Assembly (NCBI GenBank): GCA_024641705.1
Contig: JAHECO010000001.1
Coordinates: forward strand, 321,897 to 385,896
DNA length: 64,000 nt
Source: Candidatus Kryptoniota bacterium
GTDB taxonomy: Bacteria; Bacteroidota; Ignavibacteria; Kryptoniales; JAKASW01
Direction: 5' to 3'
Positions 1-8,744 of this stretch are shown piece by piece. A program made the position numbers and the translations under genes. The notes beneath the pieces are model-generated. The model was not told the origin of the DNA. It did not search any database and was given only the letters and a program-made list of their open reading frames with translations. Each line of letters starts with the position of its first letter. The stretch's first letter is position 1.

Positions 1-350
1 ATCCAAGGCATTCAATTACATGTGTTGTATGGGAGGCTGTCCAGAAAGTCTTGTCTGTCATGCTGAACGAAGTGAAGCATCCATTTTTCAGAACGAATAA
101 GTGGATTCTTCAGTCGCTCCGCTCCTTCAGAATGACATTTTCCTTGTTTTGGGACAACCTCAACTCCGGCGGGAATCCAGCCTGTACAAAAAGAGAATCT
201 GATTGAAACACCTCCTCTCCCCAAAAGTACGGGTTCACGCTCCCCACTTTCGCGGGGACAAGTTCCGCGGGAACTACAAATGACATTGATGCAGTACATA
301 CCGAGTTTCGGGATCAACGAAGCACGATCCCTTCGCCAGCCAGCCCCGCC
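1..350. other. Intergenic region, no gene seen
   Basis: Apart from the palindromic repeat at 56-137 nothing convincing is seen. A minus-strand open frame across 12-317 is repeat-derived and has no family resemblance. A short complementary pair around 235-275 (CCCCACTTTCGCGGGGA and nearby CCGCGGGAA) could form a hairpin after the minus-strand gene that ends at 351. Confidence 0.5.
56..137. repeat. Short dispersed inverted-repeat element (TGTCATnCTGAA...TTCAGAATGACA type)
   Basis: The left arm begins TGTCATGCTGAACGAAGTGA and the right arm ends with a sequence complementary to it (CTCCTTCAGAATGACA), separated by about 40 bases. This layout, with GCATCC/GGATTC next to the arms, is typical of small palindromic repeats scattered in intergenic DNA of many Bacteroidota-like and deltaproteobacterial genomes; spurious reading frames through it give peptides like HSEGAERLKN and FVQHD. 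Only this copy is seen in the window. It may be a MITE/REP-type element; no transposase is beside it. Confidence 0.6.
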
Positions 351-1403
351 CTACTCCCCCAGCTTCTCGAACGTCAGCAGCTCCGTCATCTCCGGCACGA
401 GCGGCTTACGCTCGAAGTAGTTGAACCTCCTGCTTGACCGCTCGGGGAGGTAGACCTTTCCGACACTCTTGTAGTTGCTTTCCAGGAACAGTCGCTGGAC
501 TTCGTAAGGGTAGTCTGCGACCCCGGTCTCTCCGACCTGAGGAGTCACCACGACGGACACCCTGCCGCGCACCTTCAATATCCTGTTCGCCTCCCTGTAG
601 ACAGTCTTGAACTTCATCTTGAAGTTGGAGAGCGCAACCGTCAGGTCCTCGGTCCCGGAATAGAATTCCGCCGGGAGATCGAGAAAGACAAAGTCGGCCG
701 AGTTCGTTTCAGCCGGTATGCCGGTCAGGAAGATGTTGTTCTGCTTTATGCGCTCGTCGGACGGTTCCGAATCGTAAAGCCTGTAGCGCCGGTCGCCGAA
801 ATACGGTATCTTGTCTATTACGTCGCCGAGTGTGCCGCTGCCTGCGAACGGGTCGACGATAAGCGCTCCCGCGTTCGAGTAATGGTAGATAGCGTTGGCG
901 ACGATTTGTCCGGCGATTCTCCCTTTGTAACCCGGCTTTCCGAAGCGCGGGTCGGCTACCTCGAAGCTCCAGACATTCGTATTTCTCAAGTCGAATCCGA
1001 ATTTCGTCCGCTCCGATTCCCGCTCCGTTAGTGTGTCCTCGCGGATCTTCTTCCTGAGCTCTGCGATGGTCCACTTGTTCTGGATAGCGGCCTTCTCGTA
1101 TTCCCTCCGTTTGTCATCGTCGCCGACCTTGGTGGCGAGTTCGAAGTAGAAACTTTCTGGAAGCTTCCTCTTCTTCATATCGGGGTAGTAGGTGAAATAG
1201 GCCTGACACTGCCTGAGGAGGCTCGGCTGAAACTTAAAACCGGGGTAAGACGAGAGGACCTTGTAAAGCTCCTCTTCGGACAACTTGTTTGATTTCGCGT
1301 AGGGAAGGATCTTTTCTACGATGAATCTCCCCACATCCCAGAAGCTGTCGACGGAAAGGGAATTCAGTTTTTCGGCCAGTTTCTGCAGCGCATCGTTTTT
1401 CAT
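351..1403 (-). CDS. DUF1016-N-like domain fused to a DNA-methyltransferase-like domain
   Basis: About 350 residues. The first 120 resemble the DUF1016 N-terminal helical domain: WDVGRFIVE, then PGFKFQPSLLRQ, YFTYYPD and a later WTIAELRKKI. The C-terminal half looks like an AdoMet methyltransferase: VDPFAGSGTLGD is a motif-I-like loop, but the place of the catalytic (D/N/S)PP(Y/F) reads FLDLPAEF, so activity is doubtful. DUF1016 proteins normally end in a PD-(D/E)XK nuclease; here a methylase-like domain sits instead. I start at 1403 because AAGGAGGGG lies 7 bases upstream of that ATG; an in-frame upstream ATG would put this ribosome site inside the gene. Function is unknown; a DNA-modification or defence-related role is inferred. 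Confidence 0.6.
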   Translation of the reverse strand: MKNDALQKLAEKLNSLSVDSFWDVGRFIVEKILPYAKSNKLSEEELYKVLSSYPGFKFQPSLLRQCQAYFTYYPDMKKRKLPESFYFELATKVGDDDKRREYEKAAIQNKWTIAELRKKIREDTLTERESERTKFGFDLRNTNVWSFEVADPRFGKPGYKGRIAGQIVANAIYHYSNAGALIVDPFAGSGTLGDVIDKIPYFGDRRYRLYDSEPSDERIKQNNIFLTGIPAETNSADFVFLDLPAEFYSGTEDLTVALSNFKMKFKTVYREANRILKVRGRVSVVVTPQVGETGVADYPYEVQRLFLESNYKSVGKVYLPERSSRRFNYFERKPLVPEMTELLTFEKLGE

Positions 1404-1490
1404 GTCATGCCCCTCCTTTTTTTTGCACACGGAGAAAGCTGAAAGAAACGTATTCCGCTGTAAAAGGCTATCCCGCGATTTTCCCGGCGG

Positions 1491-1940
1491 TCATCTCGCG
1501 CTTTTCAGCGGAGTCTTTGAAGTGTCCTTCCAGCTCCGTATATAAGACACTATGTCTGATGTCAATGTCCCCGGCGTGAAAAGTTCTCCGACGCCGAGTT
1601 CTTTCAAAGCCTTGATATCCTTGTCCGGGATTATCCCGCCTCCGAAGAGGAGGACGTCGCCGAGTCCCTTCGCGTTCATGAGGGAGCGAACCTTCGGGAA
1701 GATGGTCATATGGGCACCGCTGAGAATGCTTATGCCGATCACGTCGACATCTTCCTGCAGCGCCGCTTCGACGATCATTTCGGGAGTTTGCCGAAGGCCC
1801 GTGTAGATAACTTCCATCCCCGCATCTCTCAGCGCCGCGGCAACGACCTTCGCTCCGCGGTCATGTCCGTCCAGTCCCGCCTTCGCGATCAGGACGCGGA
1901 TTTTCTGCCTGCCGTTGCCGGAATCGTTCCGACTTTCCAT
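1491..1940 (-). CDS. Stand-alone cobalamin-binding domain protein (methylmalonyl-CoA mutase C-terminal type)
   Basis: 149 residues. The B12-binding signature is clear: [10 protein letters not shown] (DxHxxG, whose His replaces the dimethylbenzimidazole ligand), then SILSGAH and [10 protein letters not shown], as in the small domain of methylmalonyl-CoA mutase and related acyl-CoA mutases. It is only the cobalamin domain; the catalytic TIM-barrel subunit is not beside it, so it would act with a separately encoded large subunit. AAAGGA precedes the ATG. A PduO-type cobalamin adenosyltransferase is encoded at 37523-38089. The fold and B12 binding are well supported; the exact mutase it serves is not shown. 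Confidence 0.85.
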   Translation of the reverse strand: MESRNDSGNGRQKIRVLIAKAGLDGHDRGAKVVAAALRDAGMEVIYTGLRQTPEMIVEAALQEDVDVIGISILSGAHMTIFPKVRSLMNAKGLGDVLLFGGGIIPDKDIKALKELGVGELFTPGTLTSDIVSYIRSWKDTSKTPLKSAR

Positions 1941-2047
1941 CGCAATCCTTTCGTTCTTGACGGCGCAACAGCCGGGTAGGCGCTGCGCGTGTTCTATCTG
2001 AGTGAGCCTCCTTGCCCGGAAAAGTTCGTTTGTCCGGGACCGCGGCG

Positions 2048-3010
2048 TCAGTTGTTGTCTATCCTGCCGTTAAGGGTCACAGAATATCGCTTCTGCATGT
2101 AAGATAGCACTCCCGCCCCAATTATAACAGCGAACCAGAGCGTCGCGCCGCGAACGATGAAGGTCGCGGCAACCGATGCGTCTTTCGGGACATTCGCGAA
2201 TATGAGAAGTCCGGCTAGCGAAGTCTCCGTTACGCCGAGACCGCCCGGGAGGAATGAGATAGCCCCCACGACGGTCGAGAACGCATAGATGAACGAGGCG
2301 GATAGAAGCTTGAAGTGAACGTCGACGCCGTCCAGCACAAAGAAAAACCCGATGCACTCCGAGAACCATGCCACGAGCCCGAGCAAGGTCGATACTGCAA
2401 GTACGCGGCCCGTGAGGAGCGTGTGCGATGTATCGTAGGCAATTTGAATGGGCTTAATCCATTTCGCCACCAATGGTATCCGCTCCGCGTAACCGATAAT
2501 CCTCTTCGAGACAGACTTGTTGGCTATGATGGCAATCCCCAGGATCAGTACGAGCGCGAACGCGATTATGAACCGCTTGTCGTGACCGATGCTGTAGGCG
2601 CCGGCAACGGCAATTATCAGAAGCGCGAGGAAGTCGGTTATCCTCTCCGCGAGAATGATCGGCGCGGACTTGCTGATCGGAACGGAATGGAGAGACTTCA
2701 GGAAATACGACTTCACGACCTCGCCCATCTTGCCTGGCGTGACGGACATCGAGAGAGACGACATGAACACTCCGAAGCTCTCGGAACGGGGGATATCAAT
2801 CTCAAGCGCCCTTAGATAATATTGCCATCTTACGAACCGAACGAGGTAGTTCACGAGCGAGAGGGCAAGTATGAGTGGAAGAAGCCCGTAAGAGAAAGTC
2901 TCTATCGTTTCCTTCATCTCTTCGGTGTTCGCGTAAATGGAGAACGCGATGCCGATGACGGCGGCGATTGCGATGGATATGAAGAGCTTATCGCGAAGTT
3001 TTTTCAGCAT
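2048..3010 (-). CDS. Flippase-like integral membrane protein (UPF0104/LPG synthase TM family)
   Basis: About 320 residues with at least seven hydrophobic segments and family motifs [28 protein letters not shown] and [18 protein letters not shown] near the C-terminus. The family includes the membrane part of lysyl-phosphatidylglycerol synthases and many lone proteins; without the cytosolic aminoacyl-transferase part this one is likely a lipid-linked substrate transporter or flippase, which is inference. It follows maf closely. I prefer the ATG at 3010, just before LKKLRDKLF and the first membrane segment; a TTG at 3040 would add ten polar residues. Confidence 0.8.
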   Translation of the reverse strand: MLKKLRDKLFISIAIAAVIGIAFSIYANTEEMKETIETFSYGLLPLILALSLVNYLVRFVRWQYYLRALEIDIPRSESFGVFMSSLSMSVTPGKMGEVVKSYFLKSLHSVPISKSAPIILAERITDFLALLIIAVAGAYSIGHDKRFIIAFALVLILGIAIIANKSVSKRIIGYAERIPLVAKWIKPIQIAYDTSHTLLTGRVLAVSTLLGLVAWFSECIGFFFVLDGVDVHFKLLSASFIYAFSTVVGAISFLPGGLGVTETSLAGLLIFANVPKDASVAATFIVRGATLWFAVIIGAGVLSYMQKRYSVTLNGRIDNN

Positions 3011-3061
3011 TCGTCCCGAACTGCTTCGTGTGCGATCCAAGCCGTGCCGTGCAGAAATATC

Positions 3062-3646
3062 TCAGCGACCGGCACGCGCAAAACTTTTCAGAGCAAGATA
3101 AAACCTGGGAAGCGGCAGTCCAACAACATTGTAGAAATCTCCGTCTATCCTTGCGACGAAGAGTGCGCTCAGGTCGTCCTGGATACCGTATGCGCCGGCC
3201 TTGTCGAACGGGGCCCCGGATTCTATATATTCTTCGATCTCTTCGTCTTCGAGCTTCCTGAACGTTACATCGGTCGCCTCGCACTCGCTCAGTAGTTTTT
3301 CGCTTGGGACTTCCAGAAGCGTGAACCCGGTGAACACGGTGTGCGTCCTGCCGCTCAGCGTCCTGAGCATTCTCCTGGCGTCCTCCGCGTCGAGAGGCTT
3401 GTTCAATACTCCGCCGTCGATGTAGACGATCGTATCGGCAGCAGCGATGATCCCCTCAGTTATTCGCGTCGCCGCCTCCCTCGCCTTCTTCTCGGAAAGA
3501 CTCATGACGTATTCCCGGGGGTCGTTAGTGAAGTGGTTGTTCTCGTCCACTTCGACGTCGAGGAGAGTGAAATTCATTCCGACCATTTCGAGTATCTGCC
3601 GGCGCCGCGGCGATCTCGATGCCAGGTAAAAGTGAGGCAAGTTCAT
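3062..3646 (-). CDS. maf: Maf-family nucleoside triphosphate pyrophosphatase
   Basis: 194 residues, the usual length. Starts with YLASRSPRRRQILEM (the S-x-S-P-R-R phosphate-binding loop of Maf/HAM1-like enzymes), has ADTIVYIDG with the catalytic Asp, and LSGRTHTVFTGF. These proteins hydrolyse dTTP/UTP or modified nucleotides to the monophosphate and act as house-cleaning enzymes; overproduction interferes with septation in Bacillus. Located 51 bp upstream of the flippase-like gene on the same strand. An AT-rich inverted repeat lies between maf and the upstream spoIID-like gene. Confidence 0.93.
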   Translation of the reverse strand: MNLPHFYLASRSPRRRQILEMVGMNFTLLDVEVDENNHFTNDPREYVMSLSEKKAREAATRITEGIIAAADTIVYIDGGVLNKPLDAEDARRMLRTLSGRTHTVFTGFTLLEVPSEKLLSECEATDVTFRKLEDEEIEEYIESGAPFDKAGAYGIQDDLSALFVARIDGDFYNVVGLPLPRFYLALKSFARAGR

Positions 3647-3655
3647 GAAAATTTT

Positions 3656-3776
3656 GAATTATTAATTTTGAATTCCTGACCTGTCGTCAGGACAGGTTTG
3701 AATTGGGAAACATGAAATCACAATCTTGAATGGCCTCTTCTTTAATTAAGAATTTAAAATTCAAAATTAAAAATTC
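3656..3776. repeat. AT-rich inverted-repeat element between spoIID-like gene and maf
   Basis: Two 19-base arms (3656-3674 and 3758-3776) are complementary at 18 of 19 positions; the right arm reads AATTCAAAATTAAAAATTC. Between them is a GC hairpin CCTGAC-CTGTC-GTCAGG at 3675-3691. The composition is strikingly unlike the surrounding genes. It fills the whole gap between the two minus-strand genes. It may be a MITE-like repeat or a transcription-ending hairpin. Confidence 0.65.
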
Positions 3777-3778
3777 TC

Positions 3779-5116
3779 TCAATAGACTTTCTTAACCACC
3801 GTCCCGGGGTAATAATGAGACAGAATTTGTTTGTAGGAATAACCGAGACGCGACATTCCGAGCGCCCCCCACTGGCACATCCCGACCCCGTGACCGTTTC
3901 CCTGCCCCTTTATTACAATCTTCCTTATGTTCCCGCCGTAATTCCTGAAGACCGTAATCTTGAACATGCTGCTTCTCAGGATCCCACCGATGCTCGTCTT
4001 GAAAAGATAACGTGTGCGGTCCCCGCGAACGTAGTATACGCTGTCGTTGTCCGTCTTGATCTCGAGCGAATCGACCCTTGTGGACGGGAAGCGGTCGAGG
4101 ATCATGATTGAATCGACATTCCCCTTCACGGGCCTGGATGCAAACATGGGATTTGCCATCCCGAGGTTAGTACGCACAAGCCGGTTAAGCTCGTGTCCGG
4201 AGAAGCTCACGGTCCAGTAGAATCTCGGATTGTAAATGCAGAAAGGTTCGCCGGTCGCAGAGTCCATGTCGGAAACTCCCTGGAGGTAGGGAAGAGCGGG
4301 TTGTCCCTGCCAGACATTCTGCACTTCCTCGGTGTGTCCGCCGCAGGTCGAGTGGAAGAAGCATCTTGCCGGCTGCCCTTCGTACTCGACGATCATCCCG
4401 GACGTGAACTGAATTGCGCTGTCGGCGAGCGACTTGTATCTCTGAATTCCCGAATAGACCTGGTCCCTTGTATCCGCGTAGACATCGAACCCTTTCGATG
4501 TCGGACCGTTCGCGAAAGAGTCGACGTCGCTCATGCGGAAGAAGGCGTAGTTCCTCGCGGCGATTGCCTGTGCCATGCACGCCTGCAGTTCGTCGGGCCG
4601 GAGATTGTTCACAAGTTCGTTCGGTACCACGCCTCTGAGGTATGTCTCCAGCGGGACGGAGTTTATCAGGCGGAATCCCCCGTTGTTCTCGGGGATTATC
4701 TCGAATTTGCCGGGATATGTCTGATAATTGAAAGTGATTCCGTCTGCGGCATTTGCTGTAACCATTGGCCCGAGGGTATCGGCAGGTTCGATCGTTATCG
4801 GTGAGAAGAACTCGATTTGCTGATTGGGCAGCGACGCGACGGGAGTCCCTTGCAGGGAAAACCTGAACGAGATCGACGCGTTTTCAAGAACCGCAATGCC
4901 GATACCCTGGTAGGTCAGTCTGTAATTCCCGCCGAGGTGGATCGTGAGGCTCGGTCTGCTCTCGGTCAGGCAGACCCGTATGTTCGGTTCGCTGGTGTAG
5001 ACAAAGATAGACCTGGAAAATGAAGTCGAAGCCGCTAGGAGGATGCTGAGGAAGGTTAGGAGCAGAAGTCCGGCGGGATTCCGGTGACCCGTGGGATCCT
5101 CTGTCGGAAAACTCAT
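3779..5116 (-). CDS. SpoIID/LytB domain protein, exported
   Basis: 445 residues. A hydrophobic stretch (residues about 16-33, LLLLTFLSILLAAS) is a signal peptide or anchor. The SpoIID domain is recognised by PLETYLRGVVPNEL, AQAIAARNYAF, FFHSTCGGHTEEVQ and the C-terminal GNGHGVGMCQWGALGM. SpoIID is a lytic transglycosylase acting on denuded glycan strands; outside spore formers such proteins are presumed cell-wall enzymes or amidase enhancers. The upstream small secreted gene overlaps the start by 4 bp, so the two are probably co-transcribed. Confidence 0.88.
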   Translation of the reverse strand: MSFPTEDPTGHRNPAGLLLLTFLSILLAASTSFSRSIFVYTSEPNIRVCLTESRPSLTIHLGGNYRLTYQGIGIAVLENASISFRFSLQGTPVASLPNQQIEFFSPITIEPADTLGPMVTANAADGITFNYQTYPGKFEIIPENNGGFRLINSVPLETYLRGVVPNELVNNLRPDELQACMAQAIAARNYAFFRMSDVDSFANGPTSKGFDVYADTRDQVYSGIQRYKSLADSAIQFTSGMIVEYEGQPARCFFHSTCGGHTEEVQNVWQGQPALPYLQGVSDMDSATGEPFCIYNPRFYWTVSFSGHELNRLVRTNLGMANPMFASRPVKGNVDSIMILDRFPSTRVDSLEIKTDNDSVYYVRGDRTRYLFKTSIGGILRSSMFKITVFRNYGGNIRKIVIKGQGNGHGVGMCQWGALGMSRLGYSYKQILSHYYPGTVVKKVY

Positions 5117-5526
5117 CTAAACATTGCTTTGATGCTGCCCCACGTCCGCTTCGCGACGCCGGAAAGACCTGAGAATTCGTACGTGACGGTGATGTAGCTC
5201 GATGAGGCTATCTCAGTAGACCCGGACATTGCGAGGATGCGATACACAAACACGGAGGCGGATGAAGCCTTGTAGATTGCCTTGTCAACAACCTGGTAGA
5301 CGCTCCCGGCTCCGGTCGCGGTGACCGTTGCCACCTGGGAATAGCTCTGGTCGACCGGGGATACCCTGACGACAGAGAAGTCCTTCACGCCGTCCTCTTG
5401 TGAGGTGGACCACTGTATAAGTATGCCGTCGGATTGGCTTGTCCCGCGGACATCGGAGAAGGTCACCGACGAGGAAGGGGCAAAGGCCATCAGGAAAACC
5501 GCGAAAGCAATCAGAAAGTACTTCAT
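5113..5526 (-). CDS. Small exported protein with a fibronectin-III-like domain
   Basis: 137 residues. Starts with a clear signal peptide (MKYFLIAFAVFLMAFAPSSS). The rest looks like one FnIII-type beta sandwich: LIQWSTSQEDGVKDFSVVR, a QVVDKAIYKAS stretch and VFVYRILAM, patterns common in Bacteroidota extracellular proteins. Its stop overlaps the start of the SpoIID-like gene by 4 bp, implying a shared transcript and perhaps a shared cell-envelope role. No catalytic motif is seen. Confidence 0.7.
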   Translation of the reverse strand: MKYFLIAFAVFLMAFAPSSSVTFSDVRGTSQSDGILIQWSTSQEDGVKDFSVVRVSPVDQSYSQVATVTATGAGSVYQVVDKAIYKASSASVFVYRILAMSGSTEIASSSYITVTYEFSGLSGVAKRTWGSIKAMFR

Positions 5527-5644
5527 CAGTGGTTCAATTTATCCCCGAACACTTTGTAAGTCAAGAGTTTCGTCGCAAATGTGTGACCCCGGCACTTCCA
5601 GGCGGTGTTGAAGTTTGGGTGCCCCTTGGCTAACTTGATAAATC

Positions 5645-6472
5645 ATGCTCGAATATTTCGTGGATTTGCTGAAAATTTCGCTCCCTATCCTCTACCTGTT
5701 CACAATCTTCCTGTACGGGCTGGCGTTTTTCCTGGATGAGCCGTTCGGAATAAGGAACAGGACGCGCTTTCTAATCGGAACGCTGACCGTTCATCTCGTT
5801 TACCTCATAAGCCGGACGATTTTGACGGGGCATCCCCCGACGACGTCCGTTTTCGAGATTATGAGCGTTGTTTCGTTCACCATCGGGCTCGCCTACGTCT
5901 CCATCGAGACGACAACCAAGGTGAAGGAAACGGGAGTCTTTATCCTTTCGCTGGCGTTCCTGTTTGAAGTGGTTTCAGCTGCGTTCGTAAAGGCCGAGGT
6001 ACACGTCAACCCTATCCTCAAGTCGAGCGTCCTCGGGCTGCATGTCGGCAGCGCCATGCTCGGTTACAGCGCGCTGGCGATTGCCGCGGTGTACGGCGGG
6101 CTTTACCTGATGATGTATCATGAAATAAGGTCGAGCAAGTTCGGAATCGTCTACAGGAAGCTTCCCGATCTGAAGTCGCTGGAGAAGCTGAGTTACGTTT
6201 CAATCGTCCTCGGGTTTATCTTCCTCTCCGTTGTCATACTTGTCGGGTACGTTTGGCTTCCGAAGACCATCGACGATTTTTCCTATTCCGACCCGAAGCT
6301 GATAATAACCGACATAGTCTGGGCCATTTATTTCGTCGCGCTTCTCTCGAAGAAGATGATGAGATGGACAGGGCGGACGGTCATGATCGTGTCTATGATC
6401 GGGTTTCTCCTGACGGTCGTTTCGATGGTCGTGGTCAACGTGTTCCTGCCGAGTTTTCATAATTTTAAATAA
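5645..6472 (+). CDS. CcsA/HemX-like cytochrome c assembly membrane protein
   Basis: 275 residues with eight hydrophobic segments. Of the CcsA/ResC-type pattern it has LHVGSAMLGYSALAIAAVYGGLYLMMY, and DIVWAIYFVALL near the end; a WGxxW haem-handling motif is not obvious, which is more like HemX. Members either help covalent haem attachment to c-type cytochromes or, as HemX next to hemA, limit glutamyl-tRNA reductase levels. It sits directly before hemA, the usual hemX/ccsA place. The start lacks a strong ribosome site. Assignment to the family is firm; choice between the two roles is not. Confidence 0.8.
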   Translation: MLEYFVDLLKISLPILYLFTIFLYGLAFFLDEPFGIRNRTRFLIGTLTVHLVYLISRTILTGHPPTTSVFEIMSVVSFTIGLAYVSIETTTKVKETGVFILSLAFLFEVVSAAFVKAEVHVNPILKSSVLGLHVGSAMLGYSALAIAAVYGGLYLMMYHEIRSSKFGIVYRKLPDLKSLEKLSYVSIVLGFIFLSVVILVGYVWLPKTIDDFSYSDPKLIITDIVWAIYFVALLSKKMMRWTGRTVMIVSMIGFLLTVVSMVVVNVFLPSFHNFK

Positions 6473-6538
6473 ATGAATGATGGTCCGGGAGTTCATACCT
6501 TGCCTGTCATTCGGCTACTGCAGATAGACTGAATTAGA

Positions 6539-7807
6539 ATGTTCAAGCTCACCGCGGTTTCGATCAATCACAGGACCGCAAACGTCGAAGCCCGCGAGAA
6601 AATATTTTACACCACGGATGAAATCCGGGAATTATCGGAAAAGCTGAAGTCTGCCGCGCAGGAATCGCTTGTCGTTTCCACGTGCAACCGGACAGAGCTC
6701 TACATGATCCCCTCTTCGGGTCCAAAAACTCACGACGAGCTGTACCGGCTGGTTCGCCAGGGCAAGAGGCTCGGCGACGGCGAGCTGGAGGTGAGTTACG
6801 AAACGTTCGAGGGATTCGAGGCCGTCCGGCATCTTTATGCCGTCGCGACGGGGATCGATTCACTCATGCTCGGGGATATCCAGATCCTGGGACAGGTGAA
6901 GGAGGCCTACAACACCGGCGTAGAGCTCGGGACGGTCGGCACGCTTCTGCACCATGCCTGCCAGATGGCGCTGAAGGCCGGCAAGCGTGCGAAGGCAGAG
7001 ACGAAGATTTCCGAAGGAGCCGTGTCGGTCAGTTACGCCGCCGTCGAGCTCGCCGAGAAAATCTTCGGCAGCCTCAAGGGAAGAACCGCACTTCTTATAG
7101 GAGCGGGTGAGACGGCAGAGCTTGCGGCGAAGGACCTCAAGCCGAAAGAGATCGGCCGCCTCTTCATAGTGAACAGGACGCTCGAGCGGGCGAAGAACCT
7201 CGCGGAGCAGATCGGCATGGGAGAGGCCGCTTCCCTGGATGCTCTATCCGAGAAGCTCCCGCACGCCGATATCGTGATTTCAAGCGTCGGCGGCTCGGAA
7301 CACATCCTGACACGCGATATGGTCGCAGCGGCCATGAAGGTACGCGAAAACAATCCCCTGCTGATAATCGACATCGGCGTTCCGCGGAACGTGGACCCGT
7401 CCGTAAGGAAGATATCCAACGTCTTCCTCAACGACATCGATTCCCTCAATCTGATCGTCGAGAAGAATATGCAGATGAGGCGCACGGAGGTAGTGGCGGT
7501 TCAGAGGCTCCTCGACGAGGAGCTCAACGATTTTATAAAATGGTACAGTTCCCTCGAGGTGGGTCCGACTATCAAGATGCTGCGCGACAAGATCGAGCAC
7601 ATTCGCGAGGAGGAGATCAACCGGCATAAAGGGAAGTTGAATGGTGCGGACCTGGAGATCGTCGACGAGGTGACGCGGTCGCTCGTGAACAAGATACTCC
7701 ACGAGCCGATGACGAATCTCAAGAACGCCGAGAACGGTATATCGATGGTCGATCGCGTAAAGATGCTGAAGTCGCTGTTCGGGTTGGAGGAAGATGAAAA
7801 AGGTTAG
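6539..7807 (+). CDS. hemA: Glutamyl-tRNA reductase
   Basis: 422 residues, full length. First committed enzyme of C5-pathway tetrapyrrole synthesis: NADPH-dependent reduction of glutamyl-tRNA to glutamate-1-semialdehyde. The N-terminal catalytic domain has VVSTCNRTELY with the nucleophilic Cys; GDIQILGQVKEAY and KRAKAETKI follow; the NADPH domain has LIGAGETAELAAK; the C-terminal helical dimerisation domain carries IVEKNMQMRR. Overlaps hemC by 14 bp, so expression is coupled. Its product is used by HemL, encoded at 15237. Confidence 0.97.
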   Translation: MFKLTAVSINHRTANVEAREKIFYTTDEIRELSEKLKSAAQESLVVSTCNRTELYMIPSSGPKTHDELYRLVRQGKRLGDGELEVSYETFEGFEAVRHLYAVATGIDSLMLGDIQILGQVKEAYNTGVELGTVGTLLHHACQMALKAGKRAKAETKISEGAVSVSYAAVELAEKIFGSLKGRTALLIGAGETAELAAKDLKPKEIGRLFIVNRTLERAKNLAEQIGMGEAASLDALSEKLPHADIVISSVGGSEHILTRDMVAAAMKVRENNPLLIIDIGVPRNVDPSVRKISNVFLNDIDSLNLIVEKNMQMRRTEVVAVQRLLDEELNDFIKWYSSLEVGPTIKMLRDKIEHIREEEINRHKGKLNGADLEIVDEVTRSLVNKILHEPMTNLKNAENGISMVDRVKMLKSLFGLEEDEKG

Positions 7808-8717
7808 AATCGGGACCCGCGGGAGCCAGCTCGCACTCTACCAGGCAAACGCCGTTGCCGACTATATCTGCGGAAGCCACCCCGGCGTCGGCACGGAGAT
7901 CGTGAAAATAAAGACGACCGGCGATAAAGTGCTCGATTCACCGCTGTCGAAGATCGGCGACAAGGGGCTTTTCACCAGGGAGATCGAACGGGCACTGCTC
8001 GACGGGGAAATTGACTGTGCCGTCCACAGCCTGAAAGACCTGCCGACCGAACTTCCCCAAGGGCTCGGCATCATAGCCTTCAGCGCGCGCGAGGATGTCC
8101 GCGACGCCCTCATAGCGCAGGACGGCATGAAGTTACTCGAACTCCCGAAGGGGGCCACTGTGGCGACCGGGAGCCTGCGGCGGCGTTCGCAGCTCATGCA
8201 TCTCAGGAGCGACCTGAACCTCGTCGACATCCGCGGCAACCTCAATACGCGCCTGAGGAAGCTCCAGGAGGAAGGCTATGCCGGCATGATCCTGGCGTTT
8301 GCCGGTATCAAGCGCCTTGGTATGGCGGACAAAGTGACCGAAGTCCTCAATCCGGAGACGATGCTCCCCGCCGTCGGCCAGGGTATCATTGCCGTCGAAG
8401 CGCGTGAGTCCGACAACGGGATGAAAGAGCTCATGAAGGGATACAACGTGCAGGAGTCCGAGACGGCGGCTCTTGCGGAACGCGCTTTTCTCGCCCGGCT
8501 GGAGGGAGGATGCCAGGTCCCTATCGGAGTTTACACATCGTTTGGAGATAATAGTGTCAGGGGGATGGTCGCCTCGCTTGACGGAGAGACATTGATAAAC
8601 GGCACCGTCGCCCTGGACCAAAAGAATCCCGGAAAGACCGGTGATGAACTGGCAAGAAAGCTCCTGACGCTCGGAGCGGATAAAATACTCGAAGAGATCA
8701 GGAGCGCGTCGGCTTGA
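7794..8717 (+). CDS. hemC: Porphobilinogen deaminase (hydroxymethylbilane synthase)
   Basis: 307 residues. Joins four porphobilinogens into hydroxymethylbilane. Motifs: IGTRGSQLALYQAN at the start, HSLKDLPTELP, TGSLRRRSQL, DIRGNLNTRLRKL, and LEGGCQVPIG holding the Cys that binds the dipyrromethane cofactor. Length and motifs are standard. Lies between hemA (14-bp overlap) and hemD (27-bp gap), a classic hemACD order. Confidence 0.97.
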   Translation: MKKVRIGTRGSQLALYQANAVADYICGSHPGVGTEIVKIKTTGDKVLDSPLSKIGDKGLFTREIERALLDGEIDCAVHSLKDLPTELPQGLGIIAFSAREDVRDALIAQDGMKLLELPKGATVATGSLRRRSQLMHLRSDLNLVDIRGNLNTRLRKLQEEGYAGMILAFAGIKRLGMADKVTEVLNPETMLPAVGQGIIAVEARESDNGMKELMKGYNVQESETAALAERAFLARLEGGCQVPIGVYTSFGDNSVRGMVASLDGETLINGTVALDQKNPGKTGDELARKLLTLGADKILEEIRSASA

Positions 8718-8744
8718 TTCGAGGAGAAAGGTCGTGTCATCCCA

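Noticed and set aside
12-317. Minus-strand 101-codon open frame at the window edge
   Set aside because: It reads through a palindromic intergenic repeat and has no ribosome site or family resemblance.
2315-2815. Long plus-strand frame opposite the flippase-like gene (and many similar antisense frames, e.g. 4193-4804, 9490-10749, 17190-18329, 23576-25000, 31563-32798)
   Set aside because: These are mirror frames of GC-rich coding sequence; charged low-complexity translations without any motif, fully overlapped by well-supported genes.
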